Notes: generated by a model from the sequence alone, not told the origin. Positions 47,719-57,464 are shown, numbered from the stretch's first letter. The stretch is 64,000 nucleotides of DNA from Tsukamurella sp. PLM1 (GCF_023168325.1 NZ_AP025688.1:3286001-3350000); one strand, 5' to 3'. Program-made: numbers and translations.

Positions 47719-48357
47719 GTGCGCCTCGTGCTCGCGTCGGCCTCCCCGGCGCGGCTGTCGGTGCTGCGCGCGGCCGGCACCTCCCCGCTGGTATCGGTTT
47801 CGCAGGTCGATGAGGACGCGGTCCTCGCCGCCCTGGGTCCGGGAGCCACGCATGAGGATTCGGTCACCGAGCTGGCCCGGGCGAAGGCCCGGGACGTCGT
47901 CTCCCGCATCGTGTCCGACGGTGCCGTCCCCGGCCGCGCCGTCGTGATCGGCTGCGACTCGATGCTGTCCATCGACGGCGAGCTCGTCGGCAAGCCGCAC
48001 ACCCCCGACGTCGCGGCGGCGCGCTGGCGCGCGATGCGCGGGCGCACGGGCCGCCTCCTGACCGGTCACTGCGCGGTCCTCCTCGACGACGGCGCCGTGG
48101 CCGGCGAGGCGGTCGGGACCGGAGCGACGACGCTGCGGTTCGGCGCACCGTCGGACGCGGAGATCGAGGCGTACGTCGCGACCGGGGAACCGCTCCAGGT
48201 GGCCGGCGCGTTCACCCTGGACGGGCTCGGCGGTTGGTTCATCGAGGGGATCGACGGCGATCCCAGCTCGGTCATCGGGATCTCCCTCCCGCTCACGCGC
48301 GACCTTCTGACGAGCCTGGGCGTCGACGTGATCGCGCTCTGGACCGCCGGCGGGTGA
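47719..48357 (+). CDS. maf: Maf-like nucleoside triphosphate pyrophosphatase
   Basis: 212 residues from GTG (VRLVLASASPARLSVLRAAG). Maf signatures: ASASPAR, SVSQVDEDA, ELARAKARDV, VIGCDSMLSIDGELVGKP and GEPLQVAGAFTLDGLGGWFIEGIDGDPSSVIGISLP. Family members hydrolyse modified or canonical NTPs. It ends the accD5-accE5-maf run. In M. tuberculosis sseA follows directly; here the acyltransferase cluster is inserted. Confidence 0.92.
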   Translation: MRLVLASASPARLSVLRAAGTSPLVSVSQVDEDAVLAALGPGATHEDSVTELARAKARDVVSRIVSDGAVPGRAVVIGCDSMLSIDGELVGKPHTPDVAAARWRAMRGRTGRLLTGHCAVLLDDGAVAGEAVGTGATTLRFGAPSDAEIEAYVATGEPLQVAGAFTLDGLGGWFIEGIDGDPSSVIGISLPLTRDLLTSLGVDVIALWTAGG

Positions 48358-48622
48358 TCTTCGCGGTCGCGATGTGTCCGACATCATAAGATTCGATCAC
48401 CGAATCACGTTAGCATCGCGTTAACACGGCGGAATCGGCACGTTTCCCCAGCTGGCATCCACACTCGAAGCTTCAATTTTTTACACTGTTCAAGCTGCGG
48501 GAACGTCCACTTCGTTCCGTTCGCCGGTTTAACGCAACCGGGGTCAAGAGTCTCGGGCAGTGACGATCGACACTACTCGTTTGGCTCGCGAACGGAATCA
48601 ACCTCGTTTTAGCGTCATTGCC
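48358..48622 (+). promoter_or_regulatory. AT-richer regulatory region before the acyltransferase cluster
   Basis: 265 bp, visibly richer in A/T than its surroundings. Holds inverted repeats GATGT/ACATC (48371-48385) and GATTCG/CGAATC (48390-48406), and CAATTTTTTACACTG near 48475-48489. A GTG at 48560 in frame with the first gene is possible but has no Shine-Dalgarno. Probable promoter for the downstream genes. Confidence 0.5.
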
Positions 48623-49555
48623 ATGACCACGCCGATCCGCCCGTTCGCCGCCCCGGGGGCGCCGGTACCGCCCTCCGCGATCCGCGGGGCGGACGGATGC
48701 TCGTTCGCCCTGCACGGCCGGGTCGACGTCACCGCGCTCCGCGCGGCGTACGCGGCCCTGCTGGAGGAGTACCCCGCCTTCGCCGCCCGGATGATCGCGG
48801 AGCGCGATCGATTCCGGTTCGCCCCTGGCGATCCGGCGGTCGCCGCGGCCATCGGCTTCCGCGATGCGGCGGCACCGTGGGGCGGTTTCACCCAGGCGCC
48901 CCCGGAGTTCGTCGGCTCCGAGCAGCTCTCGGCCCTGTCGCTCACCGGGATCGGCGACGAGAGCCGCCTCACTCTGTGGATCGGCCGTGTCGCGGCCGCC
49001 CCCGTCGGCGTAATCGCTCCGGCGGCGCGGCTGTTCGAGTTCTACGCCGCACTGGCGGGCGGCGCCCGGCCGCTCGTGCACCGCCCGACGGGCGCACGGA
49101 CCTTCGGTCTCCCCACCGAGCCGCAGCGCCTGGCCGCAGCCGCCGGGCGGGAGCCGCGGGAGCGCGGACGCACGCGCGCCGACGATGCCCGCCGCGTGCG
49201 CTTCGATGCGGCGGAAACCGCCGGACTGATCGATTGCGCTCGGGCACGGGCGATCCCGCTCATCGACCTGATCGACGAGCTGATCGGCCGTGCCGACGCG
49301 CCGGCCGGCCGGATCGACGACCTGGGCACCGTCCCCGTCCCGGCGGTTCCCGCGGGGATCGCGGTACTCGACTTCCATTCGCAGCGGAGCGATCCCGCGC
49401 AGCACGCGGTCTCGTACGTGCTCTCCGTCTTCGCCGGCCGGCTGTCGGTGGAACTGCGCGGCCGCCCCGAGACGCCCGGCGGCCCGCTGGATCCGATCCT
49501 GCAGCGGGTCGTGCAGGAGGCCCGGCACCTGCTCACCGTGGGCGCGGCCGCCTGA
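48623..49555 (+). CDS. Condensation/PapA-fold protein without catalytic motif
   Basis: About 310 residues (MTTPIRPFAAPGAPVPPSAIRGADGCSFALHGRVDVTALRAAYAALLEEYPAFAARMIAERDRFRF). The N-terminal pattern of a condensation-type acyltransferase is present (ALHGRVDVTALRAAYAALLEEYPAFAARM), but the region where HxxxDG should stand reads RVAAAPVGVIAPAARLFEFYAALAGG, with no His or Asp. It is also about 150 residues shorter than its neighbours, with an abbreviated C-terminal half (VLDFHSQRSDPAQHAVSYVLSVFAGRLSVELRG). First gene of the cluster, 39 bp before an intact PapA-like gene. It may be a non-catalytic partner or a decayed copy. Confidence 0.7.
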   Translation: MTTPIRPFAAPGAPVPPSAIRGADGCSFALHGRVDVTALRAAYAALLEEYPAFAARMIAERDRFRFAPGDPAVAAAIGFRDAAAPWGGFTQAPPEFVGSEQLSALSLTGIGDESRLTLWIGRVAAAPVGVIAPAARLFEFYAALAGGARPLVHRPTGARTFGLPTEPQRLAAAAGREPRERGRTRADDARRVRFDAAETAGLIDCARARAIPLIDLIDELIGRADAPAGRIDDLGTVPVPAVPAGIAVLDFHSQRSDPAQHAVSYVLSVFAGRLSVELRGRPETPGGPLDPILQRVVQEARHLLTVGAAA

Positions 49556-49594
49556 TCCGACGCACCATCACCCACCACATCGAGGAGGAGCACC

Positions 49595-51034
49595 GTGGAG
49601 TACACCGAACTGGCCGACTACCCGCTCACGACCGGCCACGTCACCGAGTGGATCCCCGTGGTCGTCGATCCGGACACCGGATGGCGCGTAGACCACCGGC
49701 CGCCGAGCCACAATCAGGCCGATCACGTGCGGCGCGCAGCGCTCCACAGCAGCGCTGTCGTGCGGCCCGGCGAGTGGATCGGCGGGGTGTGGCAGATCGC
49801 CGAGAACCTGGACCCCGACGTGCTGCGCCGCGCCCTCAACCGCTGGTTCGCCCGCCACGAGGCCTTCCGCAGCCTGATCTCCCGCACGGACGACGGCACC
49901 CTGGTACGTACCACGACGCCGCCCGAGTCGATCGACTTCACCGCGCAGCCGGTGGGCGAGCTGCACACCTCGCTGAGGGTGTACCAGCACCTCAAGAACT
50001 ACTTCGACGCCACCATCACGCCGTCCCGGTGGCCGCACTGCGTCCTCGCCACCGTCGACGACCCGGGGCGGCCCGGATTCACCGTCGTCTTCGGCGCGGA
50101 CCACTCGGTGATGGACGCCTACACCCAGGTCCTCGCGATCAGCGAGCTCACGTCCCTCTACCGCGCCGAGCTCGCGGGCCGTCCGGCGGAGCTGCCGCCG
50201 TCCGGCAGCTTCCTCGACTTCTGCTCGCTGGAGCGGGAGCGGTTCGAGCACATCGACTTCGAGCACCCGGCGGTCCGGACGTGGCTCGATTACCTCGCGG
50301 CCGACGACGGGGACTCGCCCCGCTTCGGGTTGCCGCTCACCGAGCACCCGGACCGTCCGAACCTCCGGGTGTTCCAGTCCAGCCTCTCGCTTCAGCTGCT
50401 CGACGCCGAGCGCACCGCCGCGTTCGACGCGGCGTGCAAGGCCGCCGGCGGCAAGGCCGGCAACGGGGTGGTCGGCGCCTTCGCGCGTGCCGAGGCCGCG
50501 CTGACCGGGCGCGAGCACGTGCGTTTCGTCATGCCGATGCACACCCGCTCGGAGGAGCGATGGGCCACGTCTGCCGGCTGGTTCGTCGGCCTGATGCCCG
50601 TGGACGTCGCGCTGCCCGCCACCTCCGCGCTCAGCGAGCTCCTCGGGTCGGTCGCGGACGCGCTGCGCCGTCATCGCGACGTGGTGCCGATCCCCTACCC
50701 GCACCTGTCGTCGATCATCGAGAACCGCACGGGCCGCGGCCTTCCGGCGCCGCGCTACGTGCTCAGCTACGTCGACGTGCGGTACGTACCGGGCGCCGAC
50801 GCGTGGGCCGAGCAGAACGCCGCGGTACTGCGCTCGGAGTGCACTGCGGGCGACGAACTGTACATCTGGATCAGTCGCTCGCACACGGGCCTGTTCTTCT
50901 CCGCCCGCTTCCCCTCGAACCCCGTCGCCTCGGCGAACGTCTTCCGCCTCATCGCCGCGCTGCGCGAGAAGCTCGCCGAGGTGATCGACGACACGAGCGA
51001 CGTCGCCGCGGCACTGTCCGGCCACGCCGTCTGA
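49595..51034 (+). CDS. PapA-like acyltransferase, cluster member 1
   Basis: 479 residues, preceded by GAGGAG. The condensation fold starts ADYPLTTGHVTEWIPVV, followed by LDPDVLRRALNRWFARHEAFRSLI. The catalytic motif is GADHSVMDAYTQVLAISELTSLY: His 170, Asp 174 and Tyr 189, the HX3DX14Y of mycobacterial PapA proteins (Gly after Asp is Ala). C-terminal half: FVMPMHTRSEERWATSAGWFVGLMPVDVAL and YVLSYVDVRYVPGAD. PapA enzymes move acyl chains from CoA or carrier proteins to trehalose or phthiocerol hydroxyls; the substrate here is unknown. The next gene starts 13 bp on. Confidence 0.85.
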   Translation: MEYTELADYPLTTGHVTEWIPVVVDPDTGWRVDHRPPSHNQADHVRRAALHSSAVVRPGEWIGGVWQIAENLDPDVLRRALNRWFARHEAFRSLISRTDDGTLVRTTTPPESIDFTAQPVGELHTSLRVYQHLKNYFDATITPSRWPHCVLATVDDPGRPGFTVVFGADHSVMDAYTQVLAISELTSLYRAELAGRPAELPPSGSFLDFCSLERERFEHIDFEHPAVRTWLDYLAADDGDSPRFGLPLTEHPDRPNLRVFQSSLSLQLLDAERTAAFDAACKAAGGKAGNGVVGAFARAEAALTGREHVRFVMPMHTRSEERWATSAGWFVGLMPVDVALPATSALSELLGSVADALRRHRDVVPIPYPHLSSIIENRTGRGLPAPRYVLSYVDVRYVPGADAWAEQNAAVLRSECTAGDELYIWISRSHTGLFFSARFPSNPVASANVFRLIAALREKLAEVIDDTSDVAAALSGHAV

Positions 51035-51047
51035 CCCGGGAGGATCC

Positions 51048-52475
51048 ATGCGCGTCACCACCATCGACGGCCTGCGCACTGCTCCAGGTCGGTACCTGGA
51101 GTTCCCGGTGCTGCCCGCGGCCGCCGCGCTCCCCAGCAGCATCCCGCCGTGCTTCAACCAGGAGTCGCATCTGCGCGCCGCGGACGCGGGCGGCGGGGCC
51201 CCCGGCACGTGGCTGTGCGGGGTCTTCGACGTCCCCGGCCCCGTCGACGAGGACGCATTACGGGACGCCTTCCAGCGGCTCGTCGACGGGCACGCCACCC
51301 TGCGCTCCGAGTTCTCCGTGTCCGACGACGACGCGCGCACCGTCCGGCGCGCGGTGTACCTGGAGGGCGGTATCCACGTGGGCCGTCCGGTGACCGCCCC
51401 CGGCTCCGGCAGCGAGGACGACGAGGACGTGGCCGGGCTGCTGCGCGACCGGCTGGACGCGCACTGCAGGCCGCTGCGCTTCCCCAATTACGTCCTCGCC
51501 GCGATCAGCCGTCCCGACACCTCGACGATCGTCTGCGGCTTCGACCACGTGCACGTCGACGCCCTGTCACTGGCGATCGCGATCGACGAGGTCGCGGCGG
51601 CGTACGCCGGCGGCCCGCACGCCCCGCGTACCGTCGGCGCCGGCGGGGCCGGCGGGGCCGGGCACCTGGACTACTGCCGGGAGGAGGCCGACGCCGCGCA
51701 GGTGGACCCCCACGATCCGCGGCTGGCGGAGTGGGTCGAGTTCCTCGCCGACGCCGGCGGCCACGCGCCGGAGTTCCCCCTCGACCTGGGCGTACCCATC
51801 GGCGAGACCGCGCCGCAGTACAGCGACGAGGTTCGGCTGCTCGACGCCGCCGAGGCCGACGACTTCTCCGCCGCTGCGGCCCGGTCCGGAGGCACCACGT
51901 ACGCGGGCCTGTTGACGGCGCTCGCGCTCGCCACGCACGCCGCCGGCGGATCCGATCTGCTGCCGCTCACGTTCCCGGCCCACACCCGCCACGACGAGCG
52001 GTACCGCCGCGCGCTGGGCTGGTTCGTCACCAGCGCCCCGATCACGGTCTCGGTACACGACGCCGGCCGGCCGGCCGACCCCCGCACGATCTTCGACCGG
52101 ACGGTGGCGGACACCGCCCGCGAGCTCCGCCACGCGCTCGAGCTGGCCGAGGTCCCGCTCCGTCAGGTGATCGCCGCGACCGCGGGCGGGTACCGGCCGC
52201 GGCGCCAGGACGTGTTCATGGCGTCGTACCTGGACTACCGGCGGATCGCGCCCGCCGCCAACGCCTTCGGCTCGAACCGGACGCACGTCTCGAACGTCAC
52301 GCGGTGCGACGACGTCCAGCTGTGGTTCTCCCGCACGGACGACGGCATCGCCGTGCGGACCCGGCACCCCGACACCCCGCAGGCGCATCGCACGATGCGC
52401 ACCGTCCTGCGCGGCCTGCGCGCCGTCCTCGCCGGCGTTGCGACCGCCTCCGACCGGAGTGAGTGGGCCGCGTGA
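51048..52475 (+). CDS. PapA-like acyltransferase, cluster member 2
   Basis: 475 residues, with GGGAGGATCC before the ATG. Motif CGFDHVHVDALSLAIAIDEVAAAY: His 167, Asp 171, Tyr 186, again HX3DX14Y. N-terminal LCGVFDVPGPVDEDALRDAFQRLVDGHATLRSEF and C-terminal LTFPAHTRHDERYRRALGWFVTSAPITVSV and VFMASYLDYRRIAP correspond to the same elements in member 1. A Gly-rich loop (GAGGAGGAGH, about residues 197-206) is specific to this copy. Its TGA overlaps the GTG of the SGNH hydrolase (GTGA), implying coupled translation. Confidence 0.85.
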   Translation: MRVTTIDGLRTAPGRYLEFPVLPAAAALPSSIPPCFNQESHLRAADAGGGAPGTWLCGVFDVPGPVDEDALRDAFQRLVDGHATLRSEFSVSDDDARTVRRAVYLEGGIHVGRPVTAPGSGSEDDEDVAGLLRDRLDAHCRPLRFPNYVLAAISRPDTSTIVCGFDHVHVDALSLAIAIDEVAAAYAGGPHAPRTVGAGGAGGAGHLDYCREEADAAQVDPHDPRLAEWVEFLADAGGHAPEFPLDLGVPIGETAPQYSDEVRLLDAAEADDFSAAAARSGGTTYAGLLTALALATHAAGGSDLLPLTFPAHTRHDERYRRALGWFVTSAPITVSVHDAGRPADPRTIFDRTVADTARELRHALELAEVPLRQVIAATAGGYRPRRQDVFMASYLDYRRIAPAANAFGSNRTHVSNVTRCDDVQLWFSRTDDGIAVRTRHPDTPQAHRTMRTVLRGLRAVLAGVATASDRSEWAA

Positions 52476-53290
52476 CCGTCCCCGCCCGGGCGCCGGGCCG
52501 CTGGGCCGAGTACGTCGCGCTCGGCGACTCGCGGGCGGCGGCGCCGACGCGGATCAGCCTGATCCGCCGCGCCGACGGCCGCAGCGGCCACGGCTATCCG
52601 CACGAGCTCGCCGCGCTCCTGCGCCCGCTCCGATTCGAGGACCGCTCCAGCGTCGGCGCGACCACCGAGCACCTGTTCCGGCGCGGCCAGGTGCGGTACC
52701 AGGGCCTGCGCCGGGTGGTCCTCGCACCGCAGGGCGCGGCGCTGAACGCCGGCACCGACCTGGTCACGATCTCGATCGGCGGCAACGACATCCGCTGGCA
52801 CGCACTGATCCGCGGCGCGTTCGCGCGGCGCCCGGGCGCGGCGGGTCTCGGCTCCGGCCCCGGGAGCGCCCGCCGGATCGACGCCGCGCTCGCCGGGCTG
52901 GGGGTGCGCCTGACCGTCGCCCTCGCCGAGGTCCGCGGGCGCGCCCCGGCCGCGACGGTGCTCCTGGTCGGCCACGGCGGCTACTACCGCCGCCCCGGCG
53001 TACCGCACAGCGCCGCACCGCGTTCGGAACTCTCGCTGCGGGCGGCCGCGGAGTTCTTCGACGCCCTCGACGCCGTGTACCTGGCGGCCTGCGACCGGAC
53101 GGGCGTGCGGTTCGTCCCGGTCCTCGACATCGCGCGCGGGCACGACGGTGCCGCTCGGCCGGCGGAGCGGTGGTTCGAGGGGAACACCTCGTTCTCCCGC
53201 ACCCCGGCGCGTCATCCCACCGCCCTCGGCAGCGCCGCTCTCGCGGCGCACCTGGCCACGACGCTCACGCGTGCGATGGTGCGGCCATGA
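52472..53290 (+). CDS. SGNH-fold hydrolase of the acyltransferase cluster
   Basis: About 272 residues from GTG 52472. Block I EYVALGDSRAAAP (Ser of GDS), block III TISIGGNDIRWH (Asn), and near the end ARHPTALGSAALAAHLA, where His of HPxxxG is the likely catalytic base; the usual Asp two residues before it is Ala. Resembles the GDSL/SGNH esterases of actinobacteria but has no signal peptide. It sits between a PapA-like gene and the exporter with ATGA/GTGA overlaps at both ends, so a trimming or transesterification role on the same lipid is inferred. Confidence 0.82.
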   Translation: MTVPARAPGRWAEYVALGDSRAAAPTRISLIRRADGRSGHGYPHELAALLRPLRFEDRSSVGATTEHLFRRGQVRYQGLRRVVLAPQGAALNAGTDLVTISIGGNDIRWHALIRGAFARRPGAAGLGSGPGSARRIDAALAGLGVRLTVALAEVRGRAPAATVLLVGHGGYYRRPGVPHSAAPRSELSLRAAAEFFDALDAVYLAACDRTGVRFVPVLDIARGHDGAARPAERWFEGNTSFSRTPARHPTALGSAALAAHLATTLTRAMVRP

Positions 53291-54765
53291 CCGCGGCCGT
53301 GTCCCGGGACGACGCCCGGATCACCGACGGTGCCGCGGCGGCCCTGTTGGGCGTGGGTCTGCTGGTGCTGTTCATGGCCACCGTGGACGTCACCATCGCG
53401 AACATCGCCCTGCCGTCGATCCAGCGCGACCTCGGGCTCACCCCGGGCGGCGCCGTCTGGATCGCCGAGGCGTACGCCCTGAGCTTCGCGGCGTGCCTCA
53501 TCCCGGGCGGCGCGCTGGGCGATCGCGTGGGCCCGCGCGCCGCGATGCTGACCGGGATCTCCGTGTTCACGCTCGCCTCGGTACTGGTCGCGGCCAGCTC
53601 CACGCTGTCGGTCCTGTTGGCGGGCAGGGTCTTCCAGGGCGCGTGCGCCGCGATGATCGTTCCGCAGGTGACGGCGATGGTCAAACAGATCCTGCCCCTG
53701 TCCTGGCGGACGCGCGCACTCTCCGCGGTGAGCGCCACCTCCGTGGCGGCCGTCCTGCTCGGCCCCCTGGTCGGCGGCGGGCTCCTGTCGATCGACGCGT
53801 GGGGCCTCGGCTGGCGGGCCGTCTTCTTCGTGAACCTGCCCGTGGGTGCGCTGGCGATACTGGTGCTTTCGTCCGCGCCGTTCCCCGCCCGACCCCGGTC
53901 GGGCGAGAAGTCCGATCCCCTGGACTGGATGGGACTCGCGCTGCTGGTGATCGCGATCACCGCCGCACTGTCGGCGTTCTCCGGCCAGGCGCTCCCCACG
54001 ACGGTCGTGCTGCTCGGCGTCCTCGGCGCGGCGTTCGCCGGATTCCTCGCCCGGCAGCGTCACCTTCTCCACCGCGCGTCGGCGCTGCGCCCCATCGTGG
54101 ACCCGGATCTGTTCTCCGGCCCGAACTTCCGCTGGGGCGTGATCATCCAGTTGTTCGGGCAGGCCGCGATCGGCGGCTTCTACCTGTGCCTGACGCTCTA
54201 CCTCCAGGACGGTCTCGACTGCCCCGCTCCGCGCGGGAGCCCTGTTGGTCCCCGCCGGGTGCGGCGCGCTCGGCGGGATCGCCCTCGGGATGGTGCTGGC
54301 CGCCGTTCCGGCACGACTGCTCATCATCAGCGGCGCCTCGGCCACGGCGGCGGGGTTCACCGCGATGTTCGCGGGCCTGGTCGCCGGCGTCCCGGCGCCT
54401 CGCTCCTGGTGATCACCTCGACGCTGGCGGCCGCCGGACTCGGCCTGTGCGCCGCGCCCGCGCTCGGCGTGGTGCTCACCGACATCCCCACCGCCCGAGC
54501 CGCCACGGCGACGGCGGTGTTCGCGGTGTGCCAGCAGACCGGTTCCGCCGTCGGCACGGGCGCGCTGGGGACCCTGTACGCGCAGCTGACCGACGGCGGC
54601 GCCGCGCGGACCGCGTTCTGCGCCACGGTCCTGCTGTGCGCGATTCTCACCGGGGCGTGCGCGGCCTTCGCGTTCCGGCTCCGGCCCGGCGCCGGCACCG
54701 TCGAACCCGGTGACGGCGCGGCCCCGACGACTGAAGGAGACTTGCATGCCCGTCCTGCGCGATGA
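53287..54765 (+). CDS. MFS exporter (DHA2/EmrB type), local frame breaks
   Basis: ATG overlaps the hydrolase stop. VGLLVLFMATVDVTIANIALPSIQRDLGLTPGGAVWIAEAYALSFAACLIPGGALGDRVGPRAAML is the DHA2 signature with the D-x-T motif in helix 1 and GxLGDRxG loop 2-3. Between 54216 and 54395 the frame is wrong. Missing bases at 54216, 54222-54225 and 54394-54395 restore LQDGLGLPPLRAGALLVPAGCGALGGIALGMVLAAVPARLLIISG before the original frame resumes at SLLVITSTLAAAGL. About 490 residues, 14 helices expected. Likely exports the cluster product. The 3' end overlaps the next gene by 20 bp. Confidence 0.88.
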   Translation: MTAAVSRDDARITDGAAAALLGVGLLVLFMATVDVTIANIALPSIQRDLGLTPGGAVWIAEAYALSFAACLIPGGALGDRVGPRAAMLTGISVFTLASVLVAASSTLSVLLAGRVFQGACAAMIVPQVTAMVKQILPLSWRTRALSAVSATSVAAVLLGPLVGGGLLSIDAWGLGWRAVFFVNLPVGALAILVLSSAPFPARPRSGEKSDPLDWMGLALLVIAITAALSAFSGQALPTTVVLLGVLGAAFAGFLARQRHLLHRASALRPIVDPDLFSGPNFRWGVIIQLFGQAAIGGFYLCLTLYLQDGLDCPAPRGSPVGPRRVRRARRDRPRDGAGRRSGTTAHHQRRLGHGGGVHRDVRGPGRRRPGASLLVITSTLAAAGLGLCAAPALGVVLTDIPTARAATATAVFAVCQQTGSAVGTGALGTLYAQLTDGGAARTAFCATVLLCAILTGACAAFAFRLRPGAGTVEPGDGAAPTTEGDLHARPAR

Positions 54766-56080
54766 GAACCGTGCCAACCGCGTCACCGACGACGACCGGA
54801 CGATCGAGCTCGCCGGCGTGGTGCTCCGCGGGCACCTGATCTCCCAGGCCGTCTTCGAGTACGCCACCGGGAACGAGCCCACGATCGCGGACCTGCGCCG
54901 CACCGCCGGCCACCTCGCCCGCGGGCCGCTGAACCGCACGCTGCGCCGCACCCCGGTCCCGGGCGCGCGGAGCTCGGCGGCCCGGCGCCCCGACGGTCCC
55001 CGTCCACCTGCGCGACCAGCCGCTGGCGCCGGAGGCGACCACCGCGTGGCTGCAGGAGCAACGCGAGCGGACCGGCGGGGCCCGGGGCGTGTCTGCATCT
55101 CCCGGGCTCGGCGCACCGACGGGCGGACGCTGGTCTCGGTGCAGTACCCGCACACCGCGGCGGACGGCGGGGCGATGTACGCCGCGCTGCTCGCCGCATC
55201 GCGCGGAACGACGGGCCCGCGCACGCCGGACGACGCCGCGCCGCGGCCGCGGCTCGCCCACGACCTGGTGGACGCCGGCCGCCAGCTCCGCCGCCTCCTC
55301 CGGACCGTGCGCGAGCACGACGGCGGGCACCCGCCGACGCCGCCCGTCGAGCGCCCCGGCCGCGCCGACGTCCTGCCGCACACGGGCGGGCCCGCGCCGC
55401 TGATCGCGGCGTTCTCCACCCCGGCGGCGGCGTGGCGCGCGGCGGCGCAGGAGCGCTCCGCCAGCGGGAACACGCTGCTCGTGGCGTTCATGTCGGACCT
55501 GCTGTTGAACACCGCCCGCTACGCCGGGCTGAGTACCGTCCCCACCACCATCCCGATCGACGTGCGCGTGGACGGCTCCCGCGATGCGAACAACACCGCC
55601 TCGGCCACGGTCGCCGTCCCGCGGGACGCGGTCGGAGCGGACCTCGCCGGTTTGCACGCCACGATCAAGGCGGCCCTCGTCGCGAGCGGCAACCGGCCGG
55701 GCGCCGAGCGGCGGCCCGCGCCGCTCGAGGTGGCGGCGCACTTCATCCCGGACGCGCTCGTGGACCGGCTCGCCGGCCCCCACCCGATGTCGCTGCTCAC
55801 CTGCTCCAACATGGGCACCGTCGCCCCCGACTTCCGCACCCTCTTCGGCCCCGCCGCGGACCGGATCCTCATGCTCGCCGCGCCGACCCCGGTGACCGAG
55901 GAGCGGTTGCTGCGCGGCGGCGGCGGACTCGCGGCGTGGCTCGACGGGGCCGGCGACACGGTGACGCTGAGCGTCGTGTGCCTGGACCCGCTGTGCTTCG
56001 CCGACGGTGCCGACGCGCAGCGGCACATCGCCGCGACCGCCGCGCGCTTCGGGATCGTCCCCGAGTTCTGGAACATCTGA
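54746..56080 (+). CDS. PapA-like acyltransferase, cluster member 3, local frame breaks
   Basis: ATG 54746 follows AAGGAG. MPVLRDENRANRVTDDDRTIELAGVVLRGHLISQAVFEYATGNEPTIADLRRTAGHLARGPLNRTLRR. Between 54958 and 55087 three short runs (54958-54960, 54988-54991, 55084-55087) each lack one base. Restoring them gives TVPVHLRDQPLAPEATTAWLQEQRERTGGARGRVCISRARRTDGRTLVSVQYPHTAADGGAMYAALL, with HTAADG as catalytic HxxxDG. The C-terminal half TIPIDVRVDGSRDANNTASATVAV and TCSNMGTVAPDFRTLFG is closer to WS/DGAT-like or other condensation families than members 1, 2, 4 and 5. About 446 residues. Ends 9 bp before member 4. Confidence 0.8.
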   Translation: MPVLRDENRANRVTDDDRTIELAGVVLRGHLISQAVFEYATGNEPTIADLRRTAGHLARGPLNRTLRRTPVPGARSSAARRPDGPRPPARPAAGAGGDHRVAAGATRADRRGPGRVCISRARRTDGRTLVSVQYPHTAADGGAMYAALLAASRGTTGPRTPDDAAPRPRLAHDLVDAGRQLRRLLRTVREHDGGHPPTPPVERPGRADVLPHTGGPAPLIAAFSTPAAAWRAAAQERSASGNTLLVAFMSDLLLNTARYAGLSTVPTTIPIDVRVDGSRDANNTASATVAVPRDAVGADLAGLHATIKAALVASGNRPGAERRPAPLEVAAHFIPDALVDRLAGPHPMSLLTCSNMGTVAPDFRTLFGPAADRILMLAAPTPVTEERLLRGGGGLAAWLDGAGDTVTLSVVCLDPLCFADGADAQRHIAATAARFGIVPEFWNI

Positions 56081-56089
56081 GGAGGAACG

Positions 56090-57454
56090 ATGATCGGTGC
56101 AGCACTGGACGATTGGGAGTTCCCACAGGGGACGATGATCGACTTCGCCGCGACGGTCGGGCCGGGCGAGCAGGACTGCGGCACCGGCCCCACCTTCCTG
56201 CAGGCGGAGCACCTCGCGGCCGCCGAGAAGACCGAGCGGCACACGGCGTACGTCGGGTTCGCCGCCCGGGTGCGCGGCGCGCTGGACGTCCCGGCCCTCA
56301 CCGCGGCGGTCACGGATTTCGTCCGCGGCCACGAGGCCCTGCGCACCCGGTTCGCGCGCTCCGGCGCCGGGTGGACGCGCATCGTGACGCCCGCCGAGGC
56401 CGTCACCCTGACCGCGGTGGACGCCGGCCCGGCGCCCGGCGGCGCCGAACTCACCGCCCGGCTGCGCCGGCGGTTCTCGACGGAGGCCGCCTCGTCCCGG
56501 GTGCCGAGCGCGGCGATCGGCGCGATCGCCGGCGAGGACTGCTTCGACCTGTATCTCGCGGCCGACCACAGCGCGACCGACGGCGCCTCGCTGCTGCTCG
56601 GGCTGAACGAGATCGTCGTCCGCTACCGCGCGCACCGCGCGGGCACCGTCGGCTCGGCCCCCGTCGCAGCACCGCACTCGGCCTTCGCGCGGGAGGAGGG
56701 CGACCGGACGGCGCGGACCGATCCGAGTGCGCCCGCGCTGGACACGTGGCGCAGCGCCTTCACCGCGTCCGGCGGCGGCATCGAGCGATTGCCGATCGCC
56801 ACGGGACTCGGGCCCGGCGAATCGGCGCCCGTGCGGGCGCTGCACCACCGGCTGCTCGACGCGGACGCGGTGTCCGCCCTCGAGGCCGCGATCGCGCCCG
56901 CACGGCTGTCGGCGGCGCTGTACGCCGCGCTCGCGATCACCGACCACGCCCGCACCGGATCCGACACCTGGATGCGGGTCGTGGTGCAGGACCTGCGGCG
57001 TGAGTTCAGCTCCACCGGTACGGATCTGAGCCTGACGCAGGGCTGGATCGTGGGCTTCGCGCCGCTCCTGTTGGAGGGACTCACGGGCAAACGACCCGAG
57101 CAACTCGTCGCCGAAGCGGGCGAGGCGGTCCGCGCCGCCCGCCGGGCCGGCGCGGTCCCCACCGCCGCGGCACTGGGCGCGCTGTTCGCGGAGCGGCTGA
57201 TCGACCCGGCGGCGGTCGCCCGCCCGCCGCTGATCTCGTACCTCGACGCGCGCCCGCTCTCCGCGGCTCTCCCCGAGGTGGGGGCGGCGATCATGTTCCC
57301 CGGCGACGGGAACACGGCGAACGTCTCGCTGTGGCTCACGCGAGAGGCGGACGGCCTCGAGATCGGCACGCAGTGCCCGGGAACGGACGTCGCAGTCACG
57401 GGGTTCGCCGAGTACGCGCGCGATCTCAGCGCGACGTTGGCATCCTTGGTGTGA
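56090..57454 (+). CDS. PapA-like acyltransferase, cluster member 4
   Basis: 454 residues, GAGGAG before the [28 protein letters not shown]... places His 160, Asp 164 and Tyr 179 in HX3DX14Y spacing, with the full HxxxDG. N-terminal [30 protein letters not shown] and C-terminal [34 protein letters not shown] and [16 protein letters not shown] match the family layout. Last gene of the first block; sseA begins 23 bp later behind its own -10 box. Confidence 0.85.
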   Translation: MIGAALDDWEFPQGTMIDFAATVGPGEQDCGTGPTFLQAEHLAAAEKTERHTAYVGFAARVRGALDVPALTAAVTDFVRGHEALRTRFARSGAGWTRIVTPAEAVTLTAVDAGPAPGGAELTARLRRRFSTEAASSRVPSAAIGAIAGEDCFDLYLAADHSATDGASLLLGLNEIVVRYRAHRAGTVGSAPVAAPHSAFAREEGDRTARTDPSAPALDTWRSAFTASGGGIERLPIATGLGPGESAPVRALHHRLLDADAVSALEAAIAPARLSAALYAALAITDHARTGSDTWMRVVVQDLRREFSSTGTDLSLTQGWIVGFAPLLLEGLTGKRPEQLVAEAGEAVRAARRAGAVPTAAALGALFAERLIDPAAVARPPLISYLDARPLSAALPEVGAAIMFPGDGNTANVSLWLTREADGLEIGTQCPGTDVAVTGFAEYARDLSATLASLV

Positions 57455-57464
57455 GCACACACGC

